A stretch of DNA of 64,000 bases from a virus. Both the position numbers and the translations under genes were made by a program. The first letter of the stretch is position 1. Each line of letters begins with the position of its first letter. Shown in pieces: positions 44,042-52,222 of this stretch. The notes under the pieces were generated by a model. That model was given only the letters and a program-made list of their open reading frames with translations. It was not told the origin of the DNA and did no database searches. The stretch covers positions 1 to 64,000 of the IMG/VR virus record IMGVR_UViG_3300032245_000473; one strand, written 5' to 3'.

Positions 44042-44078
44042 GGAACGCCGTGGGGGTGCGGATACCCCACGGCGTTCC
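44042..44078 (+). terminator. Strong 14-bp hairpin
   Basis: GGAACGCCGTGGGG (44042-44055) pairs perfectly with CCCCACGGCGTTCC (44065-44078) around a 9 nt loop. There is no T-tract, so it may end transcription weakly, protect the RNA, or work on both strands. It separates the nuclease gene from the initiator gene. Confidence 0.6.
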
Positions 44079-44155
44079 AGAACAACCCCGTCCTAGGAGC
44101 CGAACATGTCATACCGTACCAACCTGTACCTCTCAGTGCAACTACTGGAGGACAG

Positions 44156-44971
44156 ATGAGCATTCAAGCAATGTCCGAATGTTGGGGTCCTGACTTTCCC
44201 GTAACCACTGACCTACCGCTTGCCGAATCAACGATTCGACTAGTCGCTCTGGCAGTGGCCGATGTAGTCAACGACCTTTACGGCAACGAGTTCTTCAGTT
44301 CAGTTACCAAGTTGGCTACGAAAGTTGGCCTCAGCCGAGAGACGGTAGGACTGGTGCTGAGGCACTTGTGTGATACCGGAGTATTGGTGTTGGTAGAGAC
44401 TCGACCCGGCGGAACGACAAGATACCGATGGGTAGGGGTGACGGATCATCCGTCAGGTAGTTATCCACAACCTGTCGGAACCATCCGACAGGAGGTGACG
44501 GATGATCCGTCAGGGGGTGTCGGAACCATCCGTCACTATCCCAATAGAACCCAAGAGAGAACACAAGAAAGCCAACTACCGGCTGCGCCGGTCGTGGTAT
44601 CTCACTTCGGTAGTGATGGAGAAGAGAAGAACGAAGAACGTGATCCCGCTCCTGCCAGAGTCGTGGTCGACCAGTTTGAAGTTCTGTGGGGTCCGGTGGT
44701 GAGCCGCCATTCGGAGTACTGGTCCTACCCGGTGGTACCCCATCGGGTCGCCGCCTATTCATGGCTCAACAATCAGTACTTCAAGAACAAGAAACTTCCC
44801 GCCCGACCGGTGTCGCAGATGTTGGACTTGGTGAACTCGTTCATGCGGATGGTCGACACCGACCAGATCACACCAAAGCAGGGTTACAGCATCTGGCAGT
44901 GCTTCGTGGCGAACGTCGCCAAACTGGATGACACGACCTTCACCGCCCCAGCGCGTGAAATCGTGTATTGA
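44156..44971 (+). CDS. Replication initiator candidate (winged-helix, O-like)
   Basis: A 271-residue protein. Residues about 20-100 contain a winged-helix motif: SSVTKLATKVGLSRETVGLV is the helix-turn-helix and TRPGGTTRYRWVG the wing. A polar linker (about 100-145) is encoded by the iteron region, and the C-terminal part (about 160-271, EYWSYPVVPHRVAAYSWLNN) would contact the helicase loader. The layout with a DNA-binding N-terminus, origin in the middle of the gene and loader gene next in line is that of lambda O. Start has GGAGGAC. Confidence 0.7.
   Translation: MSIQAMSECWGPDFPVTTDLPLAESTIRLVALAVADVVNDLYGNEFFSSVTKLATKVGLSRETVGLVLRHLCDTGVLVLVETRPGGTTRYRWVGVTDHPSGSYPQPVGTIRQEVTDDPSGGVGTIRHYPNRTQERTQESQLPAAPVVVSHFGSDGEEKNEERDPAPARVVVDQFEVLWGPVVSRHSEYWSYPVVPHRVAAYSWLNNQYFKNKKLPARPVSQMLDLVNSFMRMVDTDQITPKQGYSIWQCFVANVAKLDDTTFTAPAREIVY
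44439..44535 (+). other. Putative replication origin: inverted iterons
   Basis: Four inverted repeats with the half-site TG(A/T)CGGA: 44439-44455, 44471-44492 (9-bp arms), 44496-44512 and 44518-44535 (one mismatch), so eight half-sites. Spacings of left half-sites are 34, 23 and 22 nt, about two helix turns for the last three. A perfect DnaA box lies between the first two. They are inside the initiator gene and encode repeated VTD-PSG and VGTIR peptides. An A-rich stretch (44536-44580) follows and could unwind. Confidence 0.6.
44461..44469 (+). promoter_or_regulatory. Perfect DnaA box
   Basis: TTATCCACA matches the consensus DnaA box exactly and lies between iteron pairs, as at many origins that use host DnaA. 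Confidence 0.6.
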
Positions 44972-44997
44972 CATCTGCACCCCTACTGTCGTATCTT
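44968..44997 (+). promoter_or_regulatory. Promoter before helicase-loader operon
   Basis: TTGACA (44968-44973), 18 nt, TATCTT (44992-44997). It lies directly after the initiator gene stop and drives the leader with two hairpins. Confidence 0.65.
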
Positions 44998-45020
44998 CCC
45001 CTTGTCCTACCGGACATCCT

Positions 45021-45079
45021 CCTTCCCACGGGGTGGGCCATCGCCCCGTGGGAGGGGTCCCGGTAAGGACGGGACCCCA
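45021..45079 (+). promoter_or_regulatory. Structured 5' leader with two overlapping hairpins
   Basis: Hairpin 1: CCTTCCCACGGGG (45021-45033) with CCCCGTGGGAGGG (45044-45056), 13 bp including one G-U. Hairpin 2: GGGGTCCCG (45054-45062) with CGGGACCCC (45070-45078), 9 bp. Bases 45054-45056 are shared, so full pairing of both is impossible. The ribosome binding site (AAAGGAGAACC) follows at once. This could be an attenuator, a stability element or a translation switch. Confidence 0.6.
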
Positions 45080-45090
45080 AAGGAGAACCA

Positions 45091-45639
45091 GTGCCTGACT
45101 TCAGCGCACCCCGACAACAGATCGTTGACGACTTTATTGACGGGCTTTACGCCGATGGCCCTCGCTGCTTGTGGCTCTATGGCCCTCGCCAGTCCGGTAC
45201 CAGCACTTTGGCTCATCATGTCGCTCTGACCGTCAATCAGCATCTCATCGAAGGACGGCTTCTTTCCCTCCTGAACTACCCCCCGGGCGCACAGGTGAAG
45301 GCGTTTGAGTTGGAGGGGTTGCAGCGGGACATCTGGAAGTCCGAGTCCATTCTCCGTGTCAATGGCAATGACATCGGTTTGTGGGAAGAAGATCGGATTC
45401 TCAATGAACGGTGGGAGACTCTGATGGACTGCGACATTCTGTTCATCAACCAGTTGATTCAGCCGAACGTGGAGTTCTGGAAGAAGCACCTTCTTCTGTG
45501 TCTGGACAACCGTGTGAAGTCCGACCGTGTCACCCTTATCGCCGGTACCACTCCCCCTGAGGCGTTCGGCCCCGACTGGACCACCGGCTTCAATGCTCAG
45601 TGCATGGTTCGTAGGTTCGGTGCCCGTGGAGAAGGGTGA
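45091..45639 (+). CDS. AAA+ helicase loader (DnaC-like)
   Basis: A 182-residue ATPase of about the usual phage loader size. LYGPRQSGTSTLA near 29-41 is the Walker A, CDILFINQLIQP near 111-122 the Walker B (with Asn in place of the usual second acid), and SDRVTLIAGTTPPEAFG a sensor-1-like segment. It would place the DnaB-like helicase (next but one gene) on the origin. GTG start. Confidence 0.65.
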   Translation: MPDFSAPRQQIVDDFIDGLYADGPRCLWLYGPRQSGTSTLAHHVALTVNQHLIEGRLLSLLNYPPGAQVKAFELEGLQRDIWKSESILRVNGNDIGLWEEDRILNERWETLMDCDILFINQLIQPNVEFWKKHLLLCLDNRVKSDRVTLIAGTTPPEAFGPDWTTGFNAQCMVRRFGARGEG

Positions 45640-46051
45640 TCTGTCGGCTCACGCCACGCCCCGAATGGTGGCCGTGCTGGAGGGTGTCCTTGTGGATGTG
45701 GAGACAACCACGGAGAAGAAGGGACTGTTCGGGCGGGAGAAGGTGACTGGCGTGAACTGGTCGTGGCTGGACTTGCCGCTGAAGAATCTCGTCAGTATCA
45801 AACGACGGTTTCCTGACGTGGCCGTGGACGTGGTGACTTTCATGGGTGACGAAGCCGCCGAGCGGGCCAGCACCTTCTTCAACAAATACGGCATTGATGA
45901 CTTCAATGATGTCTACGCTGCCGACTTCAAGGAGTGGTGCTGGTCACTCTCCTTCCGACCCGAGATTGTGCAGGTGTACGACAGCGATATGGAACGCCTG
46001 TATCACTACGGCCAACGTGGGTTTGCGGTGGTCAAGGGGGCTGCTTTCTGA
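45626..46051 (+). CDS. Possible HAD-like fold protein
   Basis: A 141-residue protein; start GTG 45626 (14 nt overlap) is uncertain. MVAVLEGVLVDVETT, VVTFMGDEAAERA and VYDSDMERLYHYGQRGFAVV resemble HAD motifs I, II and IV, but the usual nucleophile Asp pair of motif I is replaced (LEGVLVD). If so it may be inactive or a binding version. TGATG links it to the helicase gene. Confidence 0.4.
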   Translation: MEKGDLSAHATPRMVAVLEGVLVDVETTTEKKGLFGREKVTGVNWSWLDLPLKNLVSIKRRFPDVAVDVVTFMGDEAAERASTFFNKYGIDDFNDVYAADFKEWCWSLSFRPEIVQVYDSDMERLYHYGQRGFAVVKGAAF

Positions 46052-47343
46052 TGGCGGACATTCAGCACGGCGCTCTTAGCAAGATGATTGTGGAGGGTGA
46101 CCTCCGCACTTTCATCGACGCCCGTATCACTGTTGACTTCTTCCCTGACGAGAAGTGGCGCAAGGTCTACCGATTCCTGCTGGACCATTGGAGGAAGTAC
46201 TCCACCCCTGCCACTACCGATGAGGTTCGCCGCTCCTACCCCACATACACGTGGGTGGAGGACGACCCTCAGCCCAGCCAGTACTACGTCGATGCTCTCC
46301 GTGAACGGCGCGAGTACGCCATCTACGTGGACGCCATCCAGCGTGCCAGCAACGCCGTGTTGGATGATGAGGAACCTGACAAGAACGTCATCATCCGTAG
46401 GCTTCTGCATGACGCCATCGTGCAGGCCAATACCGAAGCCAGTGCCAGCAGCGATGTGAACATTGTTGCTTCGTACACCGACATCCTGTACCGGCTGGGT
46501 CAGCGCCGAGACAATCCCGGCATGCTTCGCGGCATCACGACCGGATTCGACGGTATCGACTTCGTCACAGGGGGGTTACAGCCCGAACAGTTCATCGTGA
46601 TCACCGGTGTCCCGAAGAGCGGCAAGTCTTCGTTCCTGCTGTACATGGCTCTCAAAGTATTCATGGCGGGAAAGGTCCCGCTATTTGTCGGGTTTGAGAT
46701 GAGCAACGCCGAGCAGCAGGACCGCCTGACCTCCTTGATGAGCGGGGTTAGCCTGACCAATCTTTTGAACGGCACCACCACTCGCTCTGAGTGGCGCAAA
46801 GTCAACTCTGCATACAAGGCCCTTCATGGGATGCAGCCGTTCATCTTCTCGGCCGACGCCACCTCCAGCACCACGGTGTCATCCGTGCAGTCAAAGATTG
46901 CCGACCTGCGTCCTGACGTGGTCTTCGTAGACGGCATCTACATGATGGAATCCGACCGGCTGGACCCAAAGCAGTATCCCAAGGGGTCACCGCAGGTGCT
47001 GACTGACATCAGCCGTTCCCTGAAACAGTTGGCTCAATCGGCCAAACTTCCTATCGTGGTTTCGACGCAGTCGCTGGTGTCCCGTGCCAAAGGAGGACTG
47101 ACCCTGTCCAGTATCGGCTACACCAGCGCCTTCGGTCAGGACGCCGATGTGATTCTTGGTGTGGAGCGGCAGGCTGACAGCAACATCAGCAAGTTCCATG
47201 TCATGGAATCCCGTTCCGGTCCCCGCAAGGATGTGTATGTGGAGTGGGACTGGACCCGTGGTTACGTGGGTGAAATCGACTCCGCCATCTGGACCCCTCA
47301 GTCCCGAGCGCAGAACCAAGGTAAGAACTTTGGCACACCTTGA
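46051..47343 (+). CDS. Replicative helicase, DnaB-like
   Basis: A 430-residue RecA-fold helicase. The N-terminal 150 residues are helical; LRGITTGFDGIDFVTGGLQ near 158-176 begins the ATPase, ITGVPKSGKSSF is the Walker A near 183-194, LFVGFEMSNAEQQDRL the H1a-like Glu region near 212-227, and DVVFVDGIYMME the Walker B near 289-300. LPIVVSTQSLVSRAKG matches the segment with the conserved Gln. It would unwind the fork with the primase next door. Start in a TGATG overlap. Confidence 0.75.
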   Translation: MADIQHGALSKMIVEGDLRTFIDARITVDFFPDEKWRKVYRFLLDHWRKYSTPATTDEVRRSYPTYTWVEDDPQPSQYYVDALRERREYAIYVDAIQRASNAVLDDEEPDKNVIIRRLLHDAIVQANTEASASSDVNIVASYTDILYRLGQRRDNPGMLRGITTGFDGIDFVTGGLQPEQFIVITGVPKSGKSSFLLYMALKVFMAGKVPLFVGFEMSNAEQQDRLTSLMSGVSLTNLLNGTTTRSEWRKVNSAYKALHGMQPFIFSADATSSTTVSSVQSKIADLRPDVVFVDGIYMMESDRLDPKQYPKGSPQVLTDISRSLKQLAQSAKLPIVVSTQSLVSRAKGGLTLSSIGYTSAFGQDADVILGVERQADSNISKFHVMESRSGPRKDVYVEWDWTRGYVGEIDSAIWTPQSRAQNQGKNFGTP

Positions 47344-48265
47344 CGTAGCCGCAGTTCTCGCCCAAGCCGGTGTCCGCAACATTCGTGAGGGCCAGAAGGA
47401 AATCACCGGGTCTTGCCCCATGCACCAGCAACGTGTAGGGAAGTCGGACGCACATGCTTCATGGTCGATGAACCGCCACACCTTCGTGCATCACTGCTTC
47501 TCCTGCGGGTATGCAGGGACTCTCACCGGCTTGCTGATCGACTTGCAGGGCTACGCCCCCGACGACATTGAAACCATGGTCAAGGCTTCCACCTTGGCCA
47601 GCAACATCAAGAAGATTGAGCAGAAGCAGGAGGAACCGGAACGGCGTGCCGCTACCGAGTGGGAAATGGCCAATGTTCTCACCGATGTTCCCGAGCGTCT
47701 GCTTTCCTTGCGCCACCTTTCATTGGAAGCAGCCAACACCTACGGTGTCCGTTGGGATAGCACGCTCAGGTCGTGGGTTCTTCCCATCCGTGACCCACAG
47801 GGAACCCTGCTGGGGGCGCAATACCGTCAGAAGGGGAACGTACTCAACCTCCCGCAGGGGCTGGAGAAGAGTGTGACCTTGTTCGGGTTCTGCGAGATGC
47901 GGCACCACAACCGTGTGGCCTTGGTGGAATCCCCTCTGGATGCGGTGCGTCTGTACGGGCTAGGTATCCCTGCTGTTTCATCCTTTGGTGCGTGGGTATC
48001 ACCCACCCAAGTTGAGTTGTTGGCGCGCAACTTCACTTCCGTAGTAATGATGTTGGACAACGATAAGGCCGGTAAGGAAGCCACTGCTCACACGGCAGAA
48101 GCACTTCGTCGACGTGGTACTGTTGCAATCCCTTTCTCATACCGTGGTATGGACGCCAAAGACCCCGGTGATGTCGAGGACGACAGCATGCTCCTCGCCA
48201 ACTGGGAGTGGTCGTTGTCCAACCTTCGTTTCATCGCCCCGCCCCCGAAGAAGATGAAGCGATGA
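47330..48265 (+). CDS. DNA primase (DnaG-like, zinc finger plus TOPRIM)
   Basis: A 311-residue primase. TTG 47330 is the best start (AAGGT upstream, 14 nt overlap). Zinc finger: GSCPMHQQ (CPMH) and HHCFSCGYAG near 49-58. TOPRIM: RVALVESPLDAVRLYGLG near 193-210 (the Glu) and VVMMLDNDKAGKEA near 239-252 (the DxD). Together with the helicase it makes the primers of lagging strands. TGA overlaps the next ATG. Confidence 0.75.
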   Translation: MAHLDVAAVLAQAGVRNIREGQKEITGSCPMHQQRVGKSDAHASWSMNRHTFVHHCFSCGYAGTLTGLLIDLQGYAPDDIETMVKASTLASNIKKIEQKQEEPERRAATEWEMANVLTDVPERLLSLRHLSLEAANTYGVRWDSTLRSWVLPIRDPQGTLLGAQYRQKGNVLNLPQGLEKSVTLFGFCEMRHHNRVALVESPLDAVRLYGLGIPAVSSFGAWVSPTQVELLARNFTSVVMMLDNDKAGKEATAHTAEALRRRGTVAIPFSYRGMDAKDPGDVEDDSMLLANWEWSLSNLRFIAPPPKKMKR

Positions 48266-49815
48266 TGTTTGAGTACCGCCCGTACCAGTTGGAGGGAATC
48301 GCCAAAGGGGTGGAACGGGGCAACCAGTTGCTGGCAATGACCATGGGGTCGGGCAAGACCGCCACCTCTATCGGCACCGTCATGGAACTGCGGCGCCAGA
48401 AGAAGGTGGTCAGCGGGCTGATCCTCGCCCCTAACAGCCTCAAGTTCCAGTGGCAGCGTGAACTCCGCAAGGTCGACCCCACGGCCCGTTCCCTTGTCAT
48501 TGATGGAACCAAGGCCCAACGAACCTCCCAGTATCGACATGCCAAGCGGTTCCACTACGTCATCGCCAACTACGAGTGTGTGGTCAATGACTGGGAATTG
48601 TTCATCAAGATGGTTCCGCTGGACTTCATCATCGCTGACGAGGCGACGGCCATCAAGAGTTTCACCTCCAAGCGCAGTAAGCGTGTAAAGGCTCTGGCCA
48701 AGCGGTGTCAACATCGTTTTGCCCTCTCTGGCCAGCCTGTGGAGAACAAGCCAGAAGAACTATTCAGCATCATGGAGTTTGTGGACCCCGAGGTGCTGGG
48801 AGACTTCCGCAAGTTTGACAACTGTTTCATCGAACGGGACCACTGGGGTCGGCCAAAGAAATACCGGAACCTTCACCTGCTCCATGACGCCATCAAGCCC
48901 GCCATGTTCCGAAAGAGTCGTGCCGATATTGCCGAGTGGCTACCTGTGGTCAACTCCATTGAGGTTCCGGTTCCCTTGGACAACTCCATCATGCGGCTCC
49001 ATGACCTCATCAAGGCTGACCTGCTTGACGCATTGAACAAGGCAGTAGCGCAAGGGGGAGGCGGGTTCGATCTAGCAGCGCACTACGGCAAGGGGGTGAA
49101 CCAAGACCCCACGCTCAAAGGCGAGGTCATGGCTCGCCTCCTTGCCATGCGTATGCTGGCCAGCCATCCGTCACTACTTCTTGCTTCCGCTCACGACTTT
49201 GACGACGCCTCCACCAAGAGCGGCAGCAAGTATGCGTCACAGTTGAAGTTGTCCGGTGCGTTAGATGGGTTAGGAACTACTAGTCCGAAGATGGACGCCC
49301 TCATGGAGATGATCGAAGAGATTGTCGAAGAGGACCCGCTCAACAAAGTCGTGGTGTTCTCGTTCTTCAAACCCATGTTGCAGATCATTGAGCAGGCTCT
49401 TGCAAAGAGGGGTATCGGGCATACAAAGATCACGGGTGACGTGTCCACCGGTGATCGTGACAAGCGGATTCGCACCTTCAATGAGAATCCCAACTGCCGG
49501 GTGTTCTTGTCGTCGGATGCCGGTGCCTATGGTGTGGACTTGAACCGAGGCTCCCATCTCATCAACTACGACCTTCCTTGGTCGGCAGGTGTGTTATCAC
49601 AGCGTGTAGCGCGTATCGACCGGACTTCTTCTTCGTTCACCAACATCACCCTGACCTATCTCTTTGGGCAGGACACCATCGAAGAGCGAATGCTGCGGAT
49701 GTTGAAGGACAAACTGGCAGTGGCTGGTGCCTTCTTGGACGGCAAGTATGACTTGGAGTCCGGTTCTCTCCCGTTGGATTTCCAGTCCCTCAAACAGTTT
49801 CTTGTAGAGGGCTAA
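48262..49815 (+). CDS. SNF2-like DNA helicase/translocase
   Basis: A 517-residue superfamily 2 ATPase. Motifs: YRPYQLEGIAKGVERG, I AMTMGSGKTATS, Ia LILAPNSLKFQWQREL, II DFIIADEATAIKS, III HRFALSGQP, then VFSFFKPMLQIIEQAL, V AYGVDLNRGSHLINYDLPW and VI SQRVARIDR. A 'DEAT' box replaces DEAH. Roles in recombination or replication restart are likely. ATG 48262 lies in an ATGATG overlap with the primase end. Confidence 0.8.
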   Translation: MMFEYRPYQLEGIAKGVERGNQLLAMTMGSGKTATSIGTVMELRRQKKVVSGLILAPNSLKFQWQRELRKVDPTARSLVIDGTKAQRTSQYRHAKRFHYVIANYECVVNDWELFIKMVPLDFIIADEATAIKSFTSKRSKRVKALAKRCQHRFALSGQPVENKPEELFSIMEFVDPEVLGDFRKFDNCFIERDHWGRPKKYRNLHLLHDAIKPAMFRKSRADIAEWLPVVNSIEVPVPLDNSIMRLHDLIKADLLDALNKAVAQGGGGFDLAAHYGKGVNQDPTLKGEVMARLLAMRMLASHPSLLLASAHDFDDASTKSGSKYASQLKLSGALDGLGTTSPKMDALMEMIEEIVEEDPLNKVVVFSFFKPMLQIIEQALAKRGIGHTKITGDVSTGDRDKRIRTFNENPNCRVFLSSDAGAYGVDLNRGSHLINYDLPWSAGVLSQRVARIDRTSSSFTNITLTYLFGQDTIEERMLRMLKDKLAVAGAFLDGKYDLESGSLPLDFQSLKQFLVEG

Positions 49816-49882
49816 ACGGCGTAGGTACCCGGCATGAACCTCTAATACGGGTTACGATTCTCTCTGTGTGAAGGAGGGACGG

Positions 49883-50113
49883 ATGAGCCTGAATAACCGG
49901 ATAGATACCGCACGTGATAACGAACCGAGAGTTAGCAGCGAGTGTTCCGTCTGCTGGGTCCTAAAGAAACTTGGCGACGAGGACAGGGCCGCTCTTGAAC
50001 GGGCGCTTGATTCACTCATGTCAAGCACCTACCTGTCCAATGTCCTTGCTGAAGAAGGAATCACTGTTTCCAAGTGGGCAGTTCAGCGCCACAGAAAGCA
50101 TGTGCGTAAATGA
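49883..50113 (+). CDS. Small DNA-binding-type protein
   Basis: A 76-residue protein; ATG 49883 is chosen since GAAGGAGGG precedes it. The end, LSNVLAEEGITVSKWAVQRHRKHVRK-like, has the layout of a helix-turn-helix with a 'V--HR' recognition helix, seen in small phage regulators and terminase-small-like proteins; the last 20 residues are ITVSKWAVQRHRKHVRK. Coupled to the next gene by ATGA. Confidence 0.5.
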   Translation: MSLNNRIDTARDNEPRVSSECSVCWVLKKLGDEDRAALERALDSLMSSTYLSNVLAEEGITVSKWAVQRHRKHVRK

Positions 50114-51264
50114 GTCTGTCTGACCGTCTCGCCTCCATCCCGGCAGTTCCTGCAAATCTGGGTAGGTTCGCCGAACTCCTAGAGAGAAGCGGAGTCTCCG
50201 TTGATGACATCGGCAAGATTGAGCGGATGAACCTGTGGCAGATGGGGTACGTCGACAGGGAGACGGGCAGCGCCCAGTCGATGGACCTCGTTGGCGTGTC
50301 GCTCTCCCCGGCTTGGGAACAAGACCCTGCTTGGCCTGTCGTGCAGCCTGCAAAGCCGGTTATCGCCAAGCCAAGGCCCGCACCAAAGACCCGTTCCGGC
50401 GATGTGATCATCATCGCCCCTGATCCGCAGATTGGTTGCCGCCGTTACGAGAACGGGGAACTTGAATGGTTCCAAGATGACAGGGCAATCGACCTACATC
50501 TTCAGATCATCCGTGATGCCAAGCCCACGCAGATTGTGAACCTCGGTGACACTCTTGACTTTGCGGAGTGGAGCGACAGGTGGGCCATCCATCCTGAGAT
50601 GGTGATGACGACCCAGCCGACTATCGACCGGGCGCACCGGCACATTGCGGAACAGATCACCGAGGCACCGGACGACTGCACCGTCACGGTTCTGGAGGGC
50701 AACCATGATGCCCGCCTTGGCAAACTCATCCTGAAGAATGCCATGGCTGCGCTGCGGCTTCGGAGGGCTAACGCTCCCGAAGAATGGCCGATCATCTCAG
50801 TCCAAAATCTCCTGCGACTAGAAGACTTTGGCAAAGACAAGGTCAATTACGTAGACGGATACCCCGCCGGGCGTGTCAAACTGGCCGCTGGTTCCGGTGA
50901 CCTCACACCGCTCTATGCCATCCACGGTGAGCGTCTCTCTGTTTCGGCGGTGGCCAAGAACGAGAGACAGTCGTACGTGCAGGGCCATATACACCGCATT
51001 GCCGATTACTACGAGACGTATGAGTTGGACAACGAGCGTGTGTACGTGAACGCTTGGTCGCCCGGTTGCTTGTGCAGAACGGACGGCGTGGTCCCCAGTG
51101 CGCGTGGGGGAACAAAGGCCAATGGTCGCCCGGTGGCACGCCAAGAACTTTGGCAGCAGGGCGTCGGCATCATCACGGTCATGGATGACGGTACTTGGGC
51201 CAAGGAGATTGTCCCCATCATCAACGGGCGTGCAGTCTGGCGAGGCAAGGAATACGTGGCGTGA
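50110..51264 (+). CDS. Calcineurin-like metallophosphoesterase
   Basis: A 384-residue phosphoesterase. Metal motifs: IIAPDPQIGC near 101-110 (Asp, with Gln for His), NLGDTLDFAEW near 144-154, LEGNHDARLG near 198-207 (GNHD), YAIHGERL near 273-280 and VQGHIHRIADYY near 295-306 (GHxH). This is the family of SbcD/Mre11-like nucleases and phosphatases. The first 90 residues are an extra N-terminal part. Confidence 0.75.
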   Translation: MSLSDRLASIPAVPANLGRFAELLERSGVSVDDIGKIERMNLWQMGYVDRETGSAQSMDLVGVSLSPAWEQDPAWPVVQPAKPVIAKPRPAPKTRSGDVIIIAPDPQIGCRRYENGELEWFQDDRAIDLHLQIIRDAKPTQIVNLGDTLDFAEWSDRWAIHPEMVMTTQPTIDRAHRHIAEQITEAPDDCTVTVLEGNHDARLGKLILKNAMAALRLRRANAPEEWPIISVQNLLRLEDFGKDKVNYVDGYPAGRVKLAAGSGDLTPLYAIHGERLSVSAVAKNERQSYVQGHIHRIADYYETYELDNERVYVNAWSPGCLCRTDGVVPSARGGTKANGRPVARQELWQQGVGIITVMDDGTWAKEIVPIINGRAVWRGKEYVA

Positions 51265-51659
51265 ACTACGCTCCTGTTTCCGTCAAGTGGTCCGACGCCC
51301 ACGCTGACCGTCTTGCCACGTCATGGACTGACCCGAAACAGATTGAAGACACCGGTCCCTACATCATCACCACCGTGGGGGTGCTTTTGGAGGGTCTGAA
51401 GGAAGGGCACGTGAGCGTTGCTCAGTCCTATGACCGGGAAACTAATGTGGACACCGTTCTACACATCCCTACCGATATGGTCAAAGAGATCGTCTTCTTG
51501 ACGACAAACGAGAGCCAAGGTTATGCCATGACGCGCCGAGACATGGAAATCATCCTGTACTTCCTTGAGAGGGTTGTGCCCAAGGGTCGGGAAGAAGAGA
51601 GCAAACTCTCACGGATCATTGCCCTGCTCAACAAGAAGGCCAAGAACGCTACTGAATGA
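51261..51659 (+). CDS. Unknown protein
   Basis: A 132-residue soluble protein, GTG start in a GTGA overlap with the phosphoesterase. Helical C-terminus (RRDMEIILYFLERVVPKGRE and following). I do not recognise the family. It ends 24 bp before the convergent minus-strand gene. Confidence 0.6.
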   Translation: MNYAPVSVKWSDAHADRLATSWTDPKQIEDTGPYIITTVGVLLEGLKEGHVSVAQSYDRETNVDTVLHIPTDMVKEIVFLTTNESQGYAMTRRDMEIILYFLERVVPKGREEESKLSRIIALLNKKAKNATE

Positions 51660-51683
51660 TGGAGGTTGGAATGGGAAGCACGG

Positions 51684-52115
51684 TCATCCCTTGGTAGATG
51701 CAGTGAGGAACCACGCCCATTTCTGATGGTGGTCGATTCGGTCAGCCAAGAAGTTGGCGATCCCCTGCTGCTTCTCTTCCGTGGCCTCATCAAATGCGGT
51801 GTTCATCGTCTTGAGGACGCCTTCGTTCAACTTTAGCAGAGCGCGAGCCATGGCCTGCGGTTCCTTCTTCGTGGTAGGGAACGACACAGTCCGGTTGTCG
51901 ATGAAGGTCTGGAGATTGAAGTGGGCGTACTCACCCAACTTCCTCAGGTTTTCTGCGATGGGGTCGATACTCCCGTAAACATCGTCGTAGATGTCTCCAA
52001 ACAGAGAGTGGTACTGATTGAAGTCCTGACCTTCCACGTTCCAGTGATACCCGTGAGCCACGAAGTACATGGTCACTACGTCGGCAAGCAGGGTGTTCAG
52101 GGTCTTCTTGAGCAT
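51684..52115 (-). CDS. dps: Dps-like ferritin
   Basis: A 143-residue protein of the Dps family: LLADVVTMYFVAHGYHWNVEG near 9-29 with the ferroxidase His, FLADRIDHHQKWAWFL near 123-138 and the HFNLQTF segment. Dps forms a 12-mer that binds iron and DNA and protects from peroxide. It is the only minus-strand gene of the window and sits opposite a strong plus-strand promoter, so it is a separate unit, perhaps picked up from the host. ATG 52115 start; no strong site visible. Confidence 0.75.
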   Translation of the reverse strand: MLKKTLNTLLADVVTMYFVAHGYHWNVEGQDFNQYHSLFGDIYDDVYGSIDPIAENLRKLGEYAHFNLQTFIDNRTVSFPTTKKEPQAMARALLKLNEGVLKTMNTAFDEATEEKQQGIANFLADRIDHHQKWAWFLTASTKG

Positions 52116-52185
52116 GCACCAACCGTACCCGATACCCCGGTATCGTTTCCGCCTCCTCCCGATAAAAAAACTTGCTAGGAACTAG

Positions 52186-52214
52186 TTGACATTCTCTCAA
52201 CGGTTCGGTACCTT
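52186..52214 (+). promoter_or_regulatory. Strong sigma-70-type promoter, leaderless
   Basis: TTGACA (52186-52191), 17 nt, TACCTT (52209-52214). ATG 52223 follows after 8 nt with no ribosome binding site, so the message is probably leaderless. An imperfect inverted repeat (GAAC at 52179 and GTTC at 52203 with TTGA/TCAA inside) spans the -35. Confidence 0.65.
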
Positions 52215-52222
52215 TACCGTCA

